From assembly GCA_936450465.1 (NCBI GenBank), contig OW388303.1, positions 8,153,021-8,217,020 of the forward strand: a DNA stretch of 64,000 nt, written 5' to 3'. The stretch comes from Gibbula magus (taxonomy: Eukaryota; Mollusca; Gastropoda; Trochida; Trochidae). The notes under the pieces were generated by a model. The model saw nothing but the letters and a program-made list of their open reading frames with translations. It searched no databases and was not told where the DNA came from. The translations under genes and the position numbers were made by a program. Shown piece after piece: positions 1-11,867 of the stretch (its first letter is position 1; each line of letters starts with the position of its first letter).

Positions 1-232
1 AATAGTAATAAAAATAACCTCTTTAGTTTGTTTAAACATCTACGATTAAATTGATCGAACTGGATTTCTTTCTTGATTTGTTTAATCCTTAGTCAAAGGG
101 CACACATGATTAAAAATATATGCATCTTAAATTACACGCTCTTAAAAGTGAAAAGAATGATTCTATCTATTGAATGAAGTTTTGAGTGAAAATGTATGTT
201 ATACAGCCGACAACTTCTCTCATGTAAGTTCT

Positions 233-455
233 CAACTTCCAAACGCAAGGCATAACTCTTGCCAGTCTACATTACTGGCTGATTTAACCCTTGCGGTATT
301 TCCCTCGCTTTCTTGTGTCGAGGCAGTGAATCGCTGCACTGGAAATGCATAGCGGGCCTGGATTTCTAAACACAGATTTCTTAAGGAAATACTGCAAGGC
401 CTAAATCAGCCAGTAATGGAGACTGGCAAGAGTTATGCATTGCATTGGGAAGATG
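233..455. mobile_element. 223-bp inverted-repeat DNA element (MITE), copy 1
   Basis: The ends are inverted repeats of about 36 bp and more (left begins caacttcc, right ends ggaagatg). The element is flanked by a perfect 9-bp direct duplication, gtaagttct, at 224-232 and 456-464. A second copy of the same 223-bp length lies at 28075-28297 with a different 9-bp duplication. It has no coding capacity. A 9-bp target duplication with long inverted repeats is typical of Mutator-like (MULE) non-autonomous elements; the superfamily call is inference. Confidence 0.88.
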
Positions 456-529
456 GTAAGTTCTCTGATTCACCTTTCTTATTTTCCTGGCAATGTGATA
501 CGTCTTGTGTTAACAGTTTTAGACTCAGT

Positions 530-830
530 AGTATTCACTCAATGGCTTCATTTTGATTTTTCTAATGATGAGTTATCAGTTTCCAATTTACCAATTTGTT
601 TCTATTTGCGTCTATCTGCCTCTTTTTCCTTCAGGGAATGTTTTTCAATTGTCCAATTTGACTTTCCAGTTTGGCATTTCGTGTCTTGAATAAAGAGTAT
701 TGATAGTTTTGTTCAACTATAGGAATCAATGGGTGCATCGCATTTGAGTTATACTATTGTCAGGAAGAGCTTGTCTTTCGGACGAAATTGGAAAATCACA
801 TTAATGTATGTAAATGTGTGTGTTCGAAGT
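530..830. repeat. Dispersed duplicate of 33735-34030
   Basis: This stretch matches 33735-34030 in the same orientation, including near-identical text around 'tttgtttctatttgcgtcta' and 'agggaatgtttttcaattg'. Divergence looks like roughly 15%. The open reading frame over 435-689 is not conserved in the second copy, so I regard the unit as non-coding. Confidence 0.7.
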
Positions 831-956
831 ATATACATATAATTCATGCAAACGATTCGTTTTCGATTAACATCTCATTTTGAACTGATGATTTAATCAA
901 GATGTGTGAATTATAGCATACTGTTTTTTAAGGATTGATATTAAATGAATGTGGTT

Positions 957-1325
957 ACCAACCTCTTTATAGAGGCGTTGCATTTATTGCATTATTACTC
1001 GAGTATCATCTTAATAAATAATATTGTCAGTCATAAAATTCCAGTATGCATGATTACTAGTGATCATTGTTATAATTTGAGGAGAAAATAGAGTTGTCCA
1101 CAGTGGAAACAGAAAAATAACCAATGGACATAGAATTTGTACATACATATATAACCTCAATATGATGTACAATAATTTTAATTCAACGTTTAAATTAGCT
1201 GTAATACTTTCTATAAAGATTATTTCATATATAATATTGTACAACCACATACAAGGATACAAATCAATTCTCAGGAACTAGTTTTAAAAGAAATAAACGT
1301 TACGTTGCCTCTATAAATAGGTCTT
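957..1325. repeat. Possible inverted-repeat element
   Basis: A 'cctctttatagaggc' motif near 960 is mirrored by 'gcctctataaatagg' near 1308-1322, leaving about 350 bp between them. Each arm is also partly self-palindromic. No target duplication was seen, so this may be coincidence or an old element. Confidence 0.3.
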
Positions 1326-4300
1326 ATGATAGCCCTTAACCAAGCGTCGGGCATAACATCCGATGCTTATATGAGATTGAAATATACAACTAAGAAGGGA
1401 AGTAATATTTCATGAGAATCAATCAATCAAGTAATCATCTTGTATGTCGATCATAATCCCGATGTTTTGTTGCTCTTGCTATTTCTTCTTTGGTAATTAG
1501 AGAATTTAGCAGTTCGGTGATCTCAATATTGTAATATATATCCTGTTGTTCAGGGATGGATCATTTAGTTCCCTATAGAATTTTTTAAATCTTGTATATT
1601 TTGGAAGATAACGTTACTCTTATTAGTGACATTGTTCAATATTTTCCAAAACTCTTTGTGAATGTTTATATACTTTCTCTGAATAAATCAGTTAATGTCT
1701 TTCTAATGTATGTATTCATGCATATCTATATATATATGCATTCTCTAGAAATTGTCCTTAGACAAATCTATTCGCCAAAGATCTGCTCTTTTATTTTTAC
1801 CTTGAGCTTTATGGTTTTCTGTTCTCATTTTCATACAGTCAATGCCAAACCAGGGTTCACTATGTGTCCTTGCTACTGATCGAGTTGGTTTAGATGAAAT
1901 CCGTTGAGCTCCAAACAGTTCACGTACAGTCTCAACAAACGACTATCTTCATTGTAACTTGATAGACAGTTTATTTCACTGATAAATTTGTATTTCGTTG
2001 GTTGCCATATGATAGATCATGTTATTTCACTCAGTGAAAACATGGATTTTATTTTTATTGATAGATGCCTTATTCCATTGAACATACAATAAGATACTGT
2101 AACTTCAGTAGCAAGAATGTCATATAAGTGATGCTTGGAGACCTTGATGAACTTGATTCAACGACACTGGAGTACATACAATCCAATTAGTAGAGGAGTG
2201 GGAAATGAAACGATGGCTGAAAAGTATTTACATCAATGCCTCATAAACCAAAGCTGCAACACTTGACTGTGACCTAGCAGATACAACGGCTGTGTTGTCA
2301 AATGTGAATAATAATGACATGCTTGTGACCTTAACAAGATTTAGAAATTCTTAATTCTTATTTTGTTCATGATCATGTAGACGAATATTGTCAAATGAAT
2401 CATGATTATTTTTAAAGTAACACTTAACAGGTGCGTGACAGATCATATGATTTTAAATTGTTCTCAAAAGGAGTCATTTGTTTTGACAAACCTCACAATA
2501 TCATGTTCTTTAATATCCACTTAAAATATTTTAACACAGTTTACAATTGATGTCTTAAGTAAGATTTAATAAAGCAAGAGAAAATTTCCTAAACTACATT
2601 GTAATATGGCTATATATGACCGGGACATCACGTGTGATGAACGTCTGATGGAAGTCGGCTTAAACTAGCACACCATATGGAATACAGGACCCATGTAGTT
2701 TCCCCAGTTGATATAGCGCGCTTTAGAATCATCAAAGGCACTTTACAATATACAGGTTGGAGAATTAAGTACCAAACCGAAATACACATTGTCGGAACAG
2801 ACATGTAATATACATATATATAATTGTGTGTGATAACGAGTGTGCACTCCGTTTGCACTACAGACAGGCTGTAGATTGATCCTCTCATTTTGAGATAGTA
2901 GTGAATTCATGATCAGTCGGTGGTCAATCAGAATTTCACTTTCTGATCACTTGAGTTGATACTAATTTCTCCCTAAATGTCTTCTCAAGCATGTATATCG
3001 TTTCATTAGTGGTCTTGTCCGTGACTGGGAACTGTTGATTGAGTGACCAGCGGTCAATGCGGAACCAGGTCTCTTGTTATCGGTGGAGAGCCAATGAGGA
3101 AAATGAAAACTCAACAGTCAGTATTCCTCACAACGTACCACACACTTTGTCCTTCTTTTACCCTTTGTACATGACACGCAGTTTACAATCCCTTCTATAC
3201 CTACTTTGCTTTCTTAAGGCTGATTTAAGTTATCGTAAGCGTCACATCAGTGTAAGCATAATACGCGACTGCTTTACACCTACACAAGAGAGTTCAAAGA
3301 AGCTTTTGAGCATATTGATTGACATCCTTTGAGGATGTAGTTTGACGGTTTTGGTATTCTGTTGGGATCAAACTCCATATTATCAAAAAGAAGAAGTAAG
3401 GTACCCCTTTATAATCAATAATGACTTTGCCCTCAAGAGTGCAGTAGCATACAGTGGGAAGTGCGTACATGTGTATGTAATACATGCACATTGAAGATAA
3501 GATAAATTAATGTACTTACCATGACATAAGATTGGTCATTGAATACTGATGTTTGACCTTACATGACACTGAACTCATTATTTTAGAATGTTGCGTTGCC
3601 ATCTCGGACCTCTCGGTCAAAATTAACATGTACGTTATCTATTAACTAACCAAATACATGACTGAAGAGCCATAACAGTCCTCAAATAAATATGTTCTTG
3701 CGAAGTTTACCTTCTGAAAGCTTACCATGAAAGTTATTGCCTGGTTGGTGTTAAGTATAAAAGAAACTATACTTCGCATTGCCCACTACCTAACAATTGT
3801 CTTTGAAGTTTTGTGAATGTTTTGCTGCACTGACTTTTTTCTTTTTAAGATCAACGAATAAAATACGTCATAGCCACGGCTTGACCTTTTTACTCCATCT
3901 GTAGTTTAGACATATTAAGCCATTTTCTGTCAAGTGGAATTTATGACCAAATATCAAAAGCTTCCTAACTTTTTACGAAATATAAGAGAGCAAACCTAGT
4001 GAAGAGAGAGACAGAAACGGATATACGTCTCTTGATGCATGTCTCATTACATCTCTCAATACTTAAATTTAGAATATACAAGTCTTTGAAGACAATAATT
4101 GTTTTACAAAGTAAGATGTGGTTTATTATTGGTCGAAATTACTTTCTTTGAATTTGTTAATAACCCTGTTTAAAATCAGTAAATGAATGAAAGAAATATT
4201 AAATACTTTTTTTGAGTTTCTTACAATATAAAATTCATTCACATAATACAAGCGTGTCCAAATTTCTATGGTATTTTCAATTTATATCTATATGTTGAAT

Positions 4301-4939
4301 GTTGAAACACGAAGATGGTGTCCACAAATTGTACATGTTATCGAATTTTCCAACAAGTATATTTTATTCTGATAAACTGAGGTACGAAAGAAACTTTACA
4401 CCTCAGTTGGTTTTATCATATGTTTGTTTTTCAATTACAAATATCTTATGTTTACGAAGTCGTACTCTAATACTGAAAAGTGCAGGCGTTTAGTCATCAA
4501 CCAAGGAATACTTCTTTGTGGTTTTAATTTCTTTTTGAAAAACAAATTTAAATTCATAAATTATTTCAATATATGTTCAACGACATATAAGACATCTGCT
4601 TAGTGCAAATCAATAATTATGCACACATTTACAACATTATAAACATGGAAGGGGTCATGTTGGTGTAAACATAATTTTAAACCCCTTGGTCCTTTCAGTG
4701 ACTCGAACTCTGCATGTTTGAAAAAAACCCAGTATGTTTGTTTGCCGAATCAGTCAACATTGAACATACAATTATATCCCTGTTCTATCGTATCAATTTG
4801 TTTTGTTATTTTTACTGTATAAGTGAAACAATAAGGTTTAAAGTTTCTTTTGTACCTCAGTTTATATACATTGAATCAAGGGTATAGGCATATTTTGGAT
4901 GAACATATACAAGTGTTTAAAGGTTTTAAATGTTATCTG
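1326..4939. other. Gene-free AT-rich DNA
   Basis: The only open frames are short, of biased AT-rich composition and lack domain motifs or splice-supported exons. I see no RNA gene and no repeat with clear ends. Confidence 0.5.
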
Positions 4940-5345
4940 TCACTGATTAATCAGCAATAATGGCCAAGGATAAAGTTTTCCTACACAATGTCATGAACTT
5001 AGGTAAAGGTCAGAAGATGAAAATGGAAATATTATGTTTTCAAGGTATCACCAAGAGTGATGTACATTTCAAGTATGAAAGGCCTATTACTGATCAATCA
5101 GAAAGTTAAGGCCAAATTTAAAGTTTTTGAGGAAAGCTTCCTGCACCAAGGACAAGGTCACAAATTTAAAGATTATTATCTCATATGAAAGGTCTTGTCA
5201 CACGAAATCTCCATGATGGTTAAAGTTTTTAAAAAACAATATATGTGCCATGGTCAAGATAAAGGTGACAGGTAAAACACCGTGAACTCATTTGAAAGGA
5301 TTGATTACAATGGATGCACATGTCAAGTATCAGAGACATATGTGA
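4940..5345. repeat. Degenerate tandem repeat, 'aaggtcaaggtcac' type
   Basis: Loosely repeated phrases such as 'ggccaaggataaagtttt', 'gaaaggcctattactgatca' and 'aaggtcttgtcacac' recur every 100-130 bp with heavy divergence. The same wording reappears at 28590-28740, 31930-32120 and 51830-52130. Such arrays are common in molluscan genomes. No protein is implied. Confidence 0.55.
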
Positions 5346-5750
5346 ACAGTTCGTTGACTTATTCTTATTACACTGAATGAATAATGTTTATTTCACATTG
5401 AATATCGTGACTGTTGACGTGTGAATTGCGGGTGTCCAATTCAAATAACTTCAAAGACTACTGTAAATCCCTTACATGTGAAAGTCCTTTAACCACTTGA
5501 CTTATACAATCACTTGCCAAACAGCAGTTGAACAACAAACGAAGTATGTCCCTTAACGAAGTCTTGTGATCTTGGTTATTTCATTTCCAATGACCCAGTG
5601 TTTGTTTTAACCCCAACCTGCTTGGTACTAAAGCTAGATAATCCTAATGTATCTGACGCTGCATCTATGCTTGACCCCCTCCCTGCTTCTCATGGTCAGG
5701 AAATCAATGATTTATCAATGAGTTATCAACTAGAGTATGTAAATAATAGT

Positions 5751-6026
5751 ACGTTTTTGATTAAACATGAATATTTATACTCACCATTGATAACTCACCG
5801 GTTTGTATACCTCTCCCTCCTGCGAGTCTGAGAGTTGCCTGCGTCCACGCTCCAGAGAAAAAATTTACGTCTCTGGGTAGCCACCTAGCGGGGAGCGAGG
5901 ATGTAGGGAGGCAACTCTATTCATTATTACTGTGTTATATTGGTCGAGTGATTAATTGAGAGAGACTCAATAGCTATGGTGAGTTATCAACGGTGAGTAT
6001 AAATAATGACGTTTAATCAAAAACGT
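5751..6026. mobile_element. Palindromic MITE interrupted at its right end by the BEL element
   Basis: An inverted repeat of about 50 bp joins 5751-5800 to 5977-6026: the left arm starts acgtttttgattaaac and the right arm ends with its complement. The centre (5820-5935) has a second imperfect hairpin, gagttgcctg against aggcaactc. Just left of the left arm, 5718-5750 is a further partial mirror of 5760-5799. The BEL retrotransposon inserted exactly at the outer 'aacgt' of the right arm, so it is younger than this element. Confidence 0.7.
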
Positions 6027-6461
6027 TGTAACGTTCTGGTTGAAGAGCGACGTCATATCTTTATTTCTTAACTTGTAGAGACGATTTAGACGAGTAGATT
6101 GACTGCAAACAATAAACAAACTTATTTAGTATGCCGTAACAGTCATACAAACGATTTACATTCATACATTCGTTCTCAGTCGAATAAACTTGTAAACTTA
6201 TATAAAACTTATGCTTTTGACTGGGAGGAGTAATAAATAACAAGTACTGCAACATATGAAAGACATGCTTATGTATATTAAAGATTACCATTTTATATGC
6301 GCTCTTACACTTGACTTGAAGACCATGTCCTACGACATGCACAACGAAACCTTGCATGACCGTGTGACAATCACCCAGAGTTAACTGCCCTTGACTGGGT
6401 TCACGTGCACTACGCGCAAACATAACGAATATGACATTATGAAACAAATCAAATCCTTACA
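6027..6461 (-). repeat. BEL/Pao 3' LTR
   Basis: 435 bp, starting TGTAA and ending TTACA on the plus strand, giving the short inverted ends typical of LTRs. It aligns along its length to 12675-13120. It is the 3' LTR because the element reads on the minus strand. The short open frames inside it are LTR sequence, not genes. Confidence 0.93.
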
Positions 6462-6665
6462 TTCCGACCCCTAAATTGTGGAATTAAACGAAACAATTAC
6501 CAAACTTCAACAAGCAAACAAACTAAACTGAACTGCACTTCCTTCGAAAATATGAAAACTTCCTGCAAAACTTGCCAGCACCATGCAACTTATGATTAGA
6601 CGAGATATACCAACCCAATGTTCAATTCACTCAGACTAGATACACCGACTCAATGTCCAATTCAA

Positions 6666-6902
6666 TCACTCATCCTTGAACTCGAGGATGACATACAACT
6701 TGTCAATAGGTCTTGTCAAAGTGGAAGTTGCCGTCTTAAGTTCTACAGTACGCACAAATCCTTTCTTGTCTGTAAGTACTTTGGTAACCCTTCCGAGACT
6801 CCATGAACCTCTTGGTAGGTTGTGTTTGATTAAAACGACATCATTTACATCGACATTGCGACAAGGACTTGTCCATTTTTGACGTTCTTGTAAGGATGTC
6901 AA
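6666..6902 (-). pseudogene. BEL/Pao pol C-terminus, DUF5641 domain
   Basis: About 78 codons with the pattern 'DVVLIKHNLPRGSWSLGRV' followed by a basic, threonine-rich strand and 'RPIDKLYVI'. In BEL/Pao polyproteins this module closes the integrase (a small C-terminal beta-barrel). It ends the coding part about 200 bp before the 3' LTR, as expected. It is separated by a frame change from the integrase core upstream. Confidence 0.85.
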
Positions 6903-6944
6903 ATATTCTTGTGACCATCTTTTCCAGAAAATATTCGAAAGATA

Positions 6945-7600
6945 TTATATCTGTCTCCATCGTCGACGAGTGTAACAGTCACTTTCTGTGTACAGTCCAG
7001 GAGGCAGTCTTTCTCCACTTCTTAGCAGGAGGATGTGGTTGGGCGTCAGAGGAGATAAGTCGTTGATGTCACTTGAAACTGTTGTGATAGACCTGTTGTT
7101 CACGATTGATTCAATCTCACAGAAGAGTGTATGAATTCCTTCATCATCCATCTTGATAACTTGTGAACGCATCAGAGAGTACATGATTTTCCTGATAGTT
7201 CTTATCATCCTTTCCAAAGCTCCTCCAAAGTGGGAACCTATAGGAGGGTTAAACTCCCAAGCTATTCCCTTCTGTAACATCTCTTGATGTATCTGATGAA
7301 GATTCCAAGATTCAATACCTTCTTGAAGTTCTCGCTTGCTTCCAATAAAGTTGGTACCGTTGTCAGACCAGGACGAATTGCATTGATGCATGATGATGTG
7401 TCTAATTGAGATGCAACTTCAAGGTGATATGGCCCTTGATGCAAAAAAGGTAAAAACCACTACGTAACGTTTGACATTGCTTAACGTTTGACATTGCTTC
7501 GTCCTCTTTTAACTGCAAATGGGCCTAAGTAATCCACTCCGACTCTTGTAAATGGTGCTTCATCACATGACACTCTATCCAACAGTAGGTCTGCCATTTT
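6945..7600 (-). pseudogene. BEL/Pao integrase core
   Basis: Retroviral-type integrase (DDE strand-transfer enzyme). The first catalytic Asp lies in 'PFTRVGVDYLGPF' near 7540, the second in 'SDNGTNF' near 7360, and the Glu in 'GSHFGGALERMIRTIRK' near 7220, so all three acidic residues can be read. The stretch is split into at least two frames; a 17-bp tandem duplication at about 7465-7498 helps break the frame between the first and second motifs. Confidence 0.88.
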
Positions 7601-8129
7601 CTGATTCTTCTGCTTTGTCACATACAATCTGCAAATAACACACTTTCACTTAATGTTCTTGATAACGTAACCAAGTCCTATGATCCAGTATTTCTGCCGG
7701 AGGTGAGTTGTCATGGTAGCCTTTCCTAAATGACCAACAACTTCATTGCCATCCTGCAAGATGAGTTTCAAAATCAAGACTTGAACGACTAAGTCTCCCA
7801 CCAACGCGGATCAAACCACCTTCAACATATGGATTTAGTTTCCTAATGGATTTGTTGACACTTGACACACGCTTGTTCTCTAGGGCATCAAATACTTCTT
7901 GAGTGTGAGAATGTTGAACTTGGGTAAGTATGACTTTTTCAGCTTTGTGTAATGTCTCTACATCCAACTTTGCCTGAAACGGTTTCCTTTCACTTGCTTT
8001 CCATTTCAGATAACTGAAAAAGAGAAGAAAGTATCCAACAAACTTTTTCAACTTCTTCCAAGAGGAGCAGTAATCAACAAGCTTGTCGAGTGGACTCTTG
8101 GAAGATACTTGCAAATGTGTTGTTTTCAC
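7600..8129 (-). pseudogene. BEL/Pao integrase N-terminal and linker region
   Basis: The frame at 7743-8129 carries 'LNPYVEGGLIRVGGRL', the conserved linker ahead of the integrase zinc-binding domain in BEL/Pao pol. Past its stop the other frame continues as a His/Cys region with 'VVGHLGKATMTTHLRQKYW' and 'CVICR', a degenerate HHCC finger. At least one frameshift near 7745 and one stop interrupt it. Confidence 0.8.
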
Positions 8130-8249
8130 AGTTCATTTCAGGTTCATTTTCTGGTAGTTCTCCAATTTCTACGTTTGGCCATTCTGTTTCAGGTTTTGAC
8201 AAGAAGGAAGGCCCTTGAAACCAGATAGGTGAATAATCCGTGAACTCTT

Positions 8250-8877
8250 TCATATTAAATCCCCTAGAAGCTGGATCTGCAGGATTCTCTTTGGTAGATA
8301 CACATGTACATAGTTCCAGTGGTCAATGTCTGAGCCGTCACGGATTACAGCAATCCTATTTGCCACAAATGTCTTGAAGCGTGTCTTCTCATTTGCAAGG
8401 TATCGCAGGACGGTCATACTGTCTGTCCAATAGAACACTTCATCTATCTTGTACTTGACTTGTTTCTGCACCAGGAGAGAGAGGCGAACAACAACACATG
8501 CTGCAGTTAGTTCCAATCTTGGGATGGAGATCTTCTTTAGCCATGTAACTCTTGCTTTTGACAAAACGAAAGTACAGTGGACGTCTCCATTTTCATTTAC
8601 GAACCTAAAGTATGCGACAACACCGTATCCCAGCTCTCTTGCGTCTGCAAACAGATGAAGTTGACAATCCAATACTGTTCCAAAGATAGTTGGCTTGTAA
8701 CATCTTGGAACACACAGATTCTCTAATCTTGGAAGGTATGATACCAGAACAGCATATTTCCTGGAGCAGAATCTTCACATTAAGGACAAAAGGAGATCCA
8801 AGTCCCAACGGATCGTTTACGGAGCTTAGTACTGACAAAACCATTCTTCTTGTAACTTCCTTGGTCTTGGTTTTCAC
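8250..8877 (-). pseudogene. BEL/Pao RNase H region
   Basis: Two overlapping frames. The upstream one (8605-8877) has 'VLSSVNDPLGLGSPFVLNVK', the conserved RT-RNase H connection. The downstream one (8250-8672) has the RNase H acidic motifs 'HLFADA', 'IPRLELTAA' and 'FYWTDSMTVLRYL'. The enzyme removes the RNA strand during reverse transcription. A frameshift near 8660 separates the two. Confidence 0.88.
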
Positions 8878-9811
8878 TTAAAATCCTAGCAAATCTTTCT
8901 GAGCTTTCCAGTTGACACCTAAGGCTCTCTCAATGACACCTTCTCCCTTTATCTCTTCTAAGTTAAAGTCTCTAGCCGATTCACCTCTATCTTGTAGGGG
9001 CACGTCATCCAAGATTTCACTGCAGTTAGAAATCCACTTTCCTAACTTGAAACCTTCTTTGCTACACATTTCAGTCACTTCATGCACTTGCTTTGATGCT
9101 TCTGCAACAGTGGGTTCAGAAGAGAGGCAGTTATCGACGTAGAAACTGTTTCTAACAGTATCAGAGACTGTTTGACAAAAGTCTGCTTCGTTGTCCTTTG
9201 CTGTCTGAAGAAGAGCAGCGTTAGCCCAGCTTGGCGAGGATGTGGCTCCAAACATATGGACCTTCATACGACACTTGACAGGCTCTTGAGTACAGTCTCC
9301 CTGAGGCCACCACAGAAATCGTTGGTAATTCCAGTGTTCCTTCACTACCCGAAATTGATAAAACATTGCTTTCTATGTCCCCCATAGCTGCATACGGTTC
9401 TTGCCTAAACTTCATCAGCACTCCAAGTAAGCTACTTGTCAAATCAGGTCCAGAGAGTAACTGCTGGTTCAAACTGACGCCATCGCAGACAAATGCACAA
9501 TTGAAGACTTATTTTCTTCTTTTGTGGATGGAAAACTCCATGATGGGGTATATACAATACAGGCATACATCAACTGGTTCTTCCTCTTCACTTGATATGA
9601 TTTCTGTATAACCTTTCTTGAATAGATTCTCCATGAAGTCAGAATACTCTTCTTTGAACTTGTCATCAGTTTCCAACCTTTTCTTTAATCTCAACAGGAG
9701 GCGGTGAGCTGAGCCATAGTTGTTTGGGAAAACAACTTCCGAGTTCCTGAATGGCAAGGCGATACTGTAATGTCCGTCCTGAAGTGTTATGGAGTCATCA
9801 ACTTTCTTCAT
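8878..9811 (-). pseudogene. BEL/Pao reverse transcriptase
   Basis: RT motifs in order: '[12 protein letters not shown]' and 'GDIES' (first catalytic Asp), then after a frameshift near 9360 'FLWWPQGD', '[14 protein letters not shown]' and 'FYVDNCL'. The last is the YVDD box with the second Asp replaced by Asn, likely an inactivating change. An upstream frame (9509-9811) holds the start of the RT ('HYSIALPF', 'SAHRLLLRLKKRL') and ends in a premature stop. At least three frames are needed to read the domain. Confidence 0.9.
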
Positions 9812-10068
9812 GAACAGTTTGTCTTCTTGAGATTCTGTCTTTCATCATCAATAAGTCTTTCAGGGAAGTCGGAGTTGAATGAATGTCTCACCATTCTATC
9901 GAGTCTATCCAGGCTTTCAAACTCTTGTATGGCAGTAACTTGTGTTCAGTTCATCACGCACTGTTCAACTTCATGACTTGAAGTATCACTTGGACGAGTG
10001 AGGTTCCAAACAGCCCATACAAGCCTGGTCTTCGTAGCGTGTGGCGTATGCTCTGGACCAACGATCAC

Positions 10069-10479
10069 TTACAACGGTGTGTATGCATCCGCAATGTTGT
10101 TACCGTTGAAAAGTCCAATGTCTGCATTTATTCCAGGAATATGGGGATCCTTGAGGTGAGGCCACTTTGCAACATCAGCAGCAGTTGGTATGTTTACCTT
10201 GCTAACCGGCAGCTTATCCACTGTGAACACACGGGGTAAGTCAACATTATTGTCCATGTCAAGATCAAACATCTGTAAACCAGTTAATGACCAAGTCTTG
10301 ATAGTACGAGGTTCTCCCATACGTGTTATGTTCACTTTCATTTGCTTACCATGGACTCCCAACTTTCTCATTAAGGATTCAGTGCAAAATGTAGAACTAC
10401 TACCGGGATCCAGAAACGCATCGTACACATTTCCTTTTCCTGACCCCTGTATCCGACGAAAGGCAGGAATTCGATGCAC
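10069..10479 (-). pseudogene. BEL/Pao aspartic protease (DUF1758 type)
   Basis: 136 codons. The catalytic loop reads 'YDAFLDPGSSSTFC', the D-P/S-G-S form common in BEL/Pao retropepsins, followed by 'SLTGLQMFDLDMDN' and a long C-terminal part. It would process the gag-pol polyprotein. It overlaps out of frame with the zinc-knuckle segment upstream. Confidence 0.83.
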
Positions 10480-10669
10480 TGGTAACGCTTGGGACGAATT
10501 GTTGACTTTGGGACAGCGGATGGTCCATGTGGAAGTATGTGTTGTGACGACCTTGACAGACAGAACAAACGATGTCAGCAGGACACTCCTTACTCCTGTG
10601 ACCGGACACTAGACACCTGAAACACAACCGTTTATCCATAACAAATGTCCACTTCCTGGAATGAGACAA
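10400..10669 (-). pseudogene. BEL/Pao gag zinc knuckles
   Basis: Contains 'CFRCLVSGHRSKEC', a CX2CX4HX4C knuckle, then a second Cys/His cluster 'CSVCQGRHNTYFH'. Gag knuckles bind the element RNA. The frame leads straight towards the protease but shifts near 10450. Confidence 0.87.
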
Positions 10670-10808
10670 TGCATCAAAGTTGTCACACTTTCAAACACGA
10701 TGACCTTTACCTGCACAATAAAGACACTTGTCTACAGGTTGTACCACAGTGTTACACTTCGCTGATGACTGAACACCTGTAGCAAGACTTAACTTTGACA
10801 AAGTACCA

Positions 10809-11867
10809 TTAACCTTTACTTGCTTGGATGGTAGCCTTGGCTGCAAGCTGTTCAGGGAATCCTTCCAAACAACGGGTCATTGGCCTTCTTCGCTTCCTTC
10901 TCGTGAAGTAAACCCCATCCTGAAAACCTAGAGACTTACCAGAATCATTCCAAAACTGAGCATGAGACCTGAACCTTTCCTGGTATGTGTAAGGCACCTT
11001 AGCAATGTTCCTTCTAATGTTATCAATGTTGTTCAAAACACCAGAAGAACCTACAGCATTGTTGCACTCATTTAGAAACACAGCATAATCCTCTAAACCC
11101 TTTGGAGAATCAGCTCTAATGACAGGCCAATTAAGGGCTTTGCTAATGAAAGGGTTAACTACAACATTCTCATCACCATACTTTTCTTCAAGGCCATGCA
11201 TTGCAGCTTGAAACCCCTTACGAGCATCTAAACACACATAACTACTGACAATGTTTATTGCTTCACCTGATGTGAATTGTTCTAGGTAAGTCATACGCTC
11301 ATCAGCATCACATGTATTGTTCAAAACCTTGGTCTTAAATTGTGTAACAAACTTATGATAGTCCATGGGGTTGCCACTAAAGACCCTAATTTCTGGCACA
11401 GGTTTACTTAAGTGATGAACAACAGAAGTAAGAATGTCAGATACATTATCATTCTTTCCATATTCAGGATAATGCAAGTGTCTGTCTTCTCCAGGGAAAC
11501 GAGAGTCAGCTGAGGTAAGTATGTCATCACTTGTATCTATCTTCCTGCTCCGAGCAGAACCATTCTTCCTATCTTCACCTTGCACATCAGTGGTGTTGTC
11601 AACTCCCTGAGCAGCATTAAAGAAGTCAACAACGACCTTCTTCACATCTTGTGTCTGGGTTTCAAATCCCTGAGAATCGTTCAGAAAATCCTCATGTATT
11701 TTCTTCTTGGTTTCACGTGACATAAATGGATTATCTTCAGCAACTTCATCACCAGTATCCCCCTTAACATCAGCAACATTTGAAGCATGAGATGATTCAC
11801 ACACTTCCTTTTCAAAATCTTCAAGTCCTTTACTTCTTGCATCAGAAATAGCCATTTCTGTATGCAA
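10809..11867 (-). CDS. BEL/Pao gag, DUF1759-like
   Basis: The longest intact frame of the element, 352 codons. Residues 1-140 are acidic and low complexity; from about 150 the pattern 'PVPEIRVFSGNPMDYHKF' to 'GLEEKYGDENVVVNPFISK' matches the DUF1759 gag fold of BEL/Pao. The N-terminus is probably truncated: upstream sequence (11870-12070) in another frame encodes a charged coiled-coil-like stretch with 'VSAARLEEQQLR', the usual start of BEL gag. A frameshift near 11870 thus separates the two. Confidence 0.8.
   Translation of the reverse strand: MHTEMAISDARSKGLEDFEKEVCESSHASNVADVKGDTGDEVAEDNPFMSRETKKKIHEDFLNDSQGFETQTQDVKKVVVDFFNAAQGVDNTTDVQGEDRKNGSARSRKIDTSDDILTSADSRFPGEDRHLHYPEYGKNDNVSDILTSVVHHLSKPVPEIRVFSGNPMDYHKFVTQFKTKVLNNTCDADERMTYLEQFTSGEAINIVSSYVCLDARKGFQAAMHGLEEKYGDENVVVNPFISKALNWPVIRADSPKGLEDYAVFLNECNNAVGSSGVLNNIDNIRRNIAKVPYTYQERFRSHAQFWNDSGKSLGFQDGVYFTRRKRRRPMTRCLEGFPEQLAAKATIQASKG

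Noticed and set aside
6061..6447. 128-codon minus-strand frame, with a partner at 12903-13106
   Set aside because: Both lie in the BEL LTRs; the shared open frame is not maintained between the two.
8449..9976. Several plus-strand frames across the BEL pol region
   Set aside because: They are antisense shadows of the RT and RNase H coding regions and show no motifs of their own.
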